From positions 1-6,016 of the forward strand of contig JBEBBO010000035.1 of the NCBI GenBank assembly GCA_041158345.1: a stretch of DNA of 6,016 bases. Direction: 5' to 3'. Origin of the DNA: UBA6136 sp041158345 (GTDB lineage: Bacteria > Pseudomonadota > Gammaproteobacteria > Methylococcales > Methylococcaceae). The notes beneath the pieces are model-generated. The model had not been told where the DNA came from. It searched no databases and saw only the letters and a list, made by a program, of their open reading frames with translations. The position numbers and the translations under genes were made by a program. Shown piece by piece: positions 5,658 to 6,016 of the stretch. Each line of letters opens with the position of its first letter. The first letter of the stretch is position 1.

Positions 5658-5834
5658 CTAAAAATCGATACAACGACCTGCCCGTTCCCAATCGCCGAAT
5701 CGCGTGGGTTCAACGACAGTGCCAGGGGATATTTCTAGGATCCCTTCCTGATCTTTCGGAGGCAACTCCGAAGACGTATCACGGTCGCGCTGACCGGGTT
5801 GTTCTTCCACTTCGATACGTTGATTACTGCTCAT
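5658..5834 (-). CDS. SDHAF4-like succinate dehydrogenase assembly factor (DUF1674)
   Basis: This 58-residue soluble protein ends in EPTRFGDWERAGRCIDF (42-58), the hallmark C-terminus of the DUF1674/SDHAF4 family (human SDHAF4 ends PEPTRYGDWERKGRCIDF). The eukaryotic members (yeast Sdh8, human SDHAF4) bind flavinylated SdhA and help it join SdhB while limiting stray oxidation by the free flavoprotein. The same role is inferred here. The first 35 residues are charged and low in complexity, probably disordered, as in the family. The usual GG-rich segment before the motif is replaced by GILEISPGTV. It is the first gene of the sdh operon, 15 nt before sdhC. ATG 5834 is chosen; a TTG at 5864 would add 10 residues but has no ribosome site. 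Ribosome-site support for 5834 is itself weak (GGGA two bases upstream). Its small size makes it easy to miss, but the C-terminal motif and position make it convincing. Confidence 0.88.
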   Translation of the reverse strand: MSSNQRIEVEEQPGQRDRDTSSELPPKDQEGILEISPGTVVEPTRFGDWERAGRCIDF

Positions 5835-6016
5835 GGTCCCAAGATAGTCGATCTTGTGAAACAAGGGGAGGGGTTCGATCCGGGAATTCGGATAAAAATC
5901 TAAAAACCCCCGTCAATGCTGGATTTGAAAGCATCGCTTCTCAGGAAATAGTATGTCACTCAAACCGTAGGTGGACTGAATGGAGAATTTGATAGGCTCC
6001 CGGGCTTAGAATGAAG
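5835..6016 (-). promoter_or_regulatory. Leader and upstream region of the sdh operon
   Basis: No gene is recognised here on either strand. On the minus strand the leader just before the first start codon can form two competing small hairpins: CTTGT-TTC-ACAAG (5865-5853) and AAGAT-CGACT-ATCTT (5855-5841), which share bases AAG. Further up, ATCCG/CGGAT (5878-5882 with 5889-5893) forms a dyad overlapping the possible -10 box, and ATGCT/AGCAT forms a short stem above it. These could be operator or leader elements, but all are short. Confidence 0.35.
5889..5916 (-). promoter_or_regulatory. Possible sigma70-type promoter of the sdh operon
   Basis: On the minus strand TTGACG (5916-5911) resembles a -35 box and is followed after 16 nt by TATCCG (5894-5889), a weak -10 match. 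It lies about 55-80 nt upstream of the first gene. The -35 is good and the -10 poor, so this is a suggestion only. Confidence 0.3.

Larger units (their letters stand above)
2015..5834 (-). other. Six-gene complex II operon: SDHAF4-like, sdhC, sdhD, sdhA, sdhB, sdhE
   Basis: All six genes lie on one strand with junctions of +15 nt (SDHAF4-like/sdhC), ATGA overlap (sdhC/sdhD), ATGA overlap (sdhD/sdhA), +13 nt (sdhA/sdhB) and ATGA overlap (sdhB/sdhE). No internal terminator or promoter is evident. The tight spacing supports one transcript and translational coupling, so the catalytic, anchor and maturation proteins would be made together. Confidence 0.9.

Noticed and set aside
5835..5864. TTG start at 5864 for the SDHAF4-like gene
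   Set aside because: No ribosome binding site precedes it; the ATG at 5834 gives a normal family N-terminus.
5621..5992. Plus-strand open frame of 123 codons
   Set aside because: It lies opposite the SDHAF4-like gene and the operon leader. The minus-strand reading has a clear family signature and this one has none.

Overview
The window holds two unrelated blocks. The right two thirds (about 2015-5834, all on the minus strand) is a compact six-gene succinate dehydrogenase (complex II) operon. In transcription order it reads: an SDHAF4-like assembly factor (DUF1674), sdhC, sdhD, sdhA, sdhB, sdhE. The left third (about 1-1620) is mobile DNA: an IS110/IS1111-family insertion sequence on the plus strand, lying against the start-less 5' end of a TnpB (IS200/IS605 OrfB) gene that runs off the left edge.

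The organism is probably a proteobacterium. SdhA and SdhB are of the alphaproteobacterial/mitochondrial type. SdhE has the gamma/beta-proteobacterial RRGMRELD motif, and SdhD keeps the E. coli residue numbering at its heme and quinone positions. I cannot fix the genus; a gammaproteobacterium with an alpha-like complex II is my best guess, held loosely.

Layout: 1-187 (-) TnpB fragment with no start codon; 245-1357 (+) DEDD/serine transposase of the IS110 family; 1367-1573 a roughly 207-nt segment closed by a very long inverted repeat and probably a structured RNA belonging to the IS; 1618-2014 no recognisable gene; 2015-2269 sdhE; 2266-3060 sdhB; 3074-4861 sdhA; 4858-5223 sdhD; 5220-5642 sdhC; 5658-5834 SDHAF4-like; 5835-6016 leader and possible promoter.

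The operon genes form one machine. SdhC and SdhD anchor heme b and the quinone site in the membrane. SdhA (FAD) oxidises succinate, and SdhB carries electrons through three Fe-S clusters. SdhE promotes covalent flavin attachment to SdhA, and the SDHAF4-like protein should help flavinylated SdhA assemble with SdhB. Three of the five junctions are 4-nt ATGA overlaps, so translation is probably coupled. The two points most worth following up are the structured RNA candidate behind the IS110 transposase and the pairing of both dedicated SdhA maturation factors at the two ends of the same operon.
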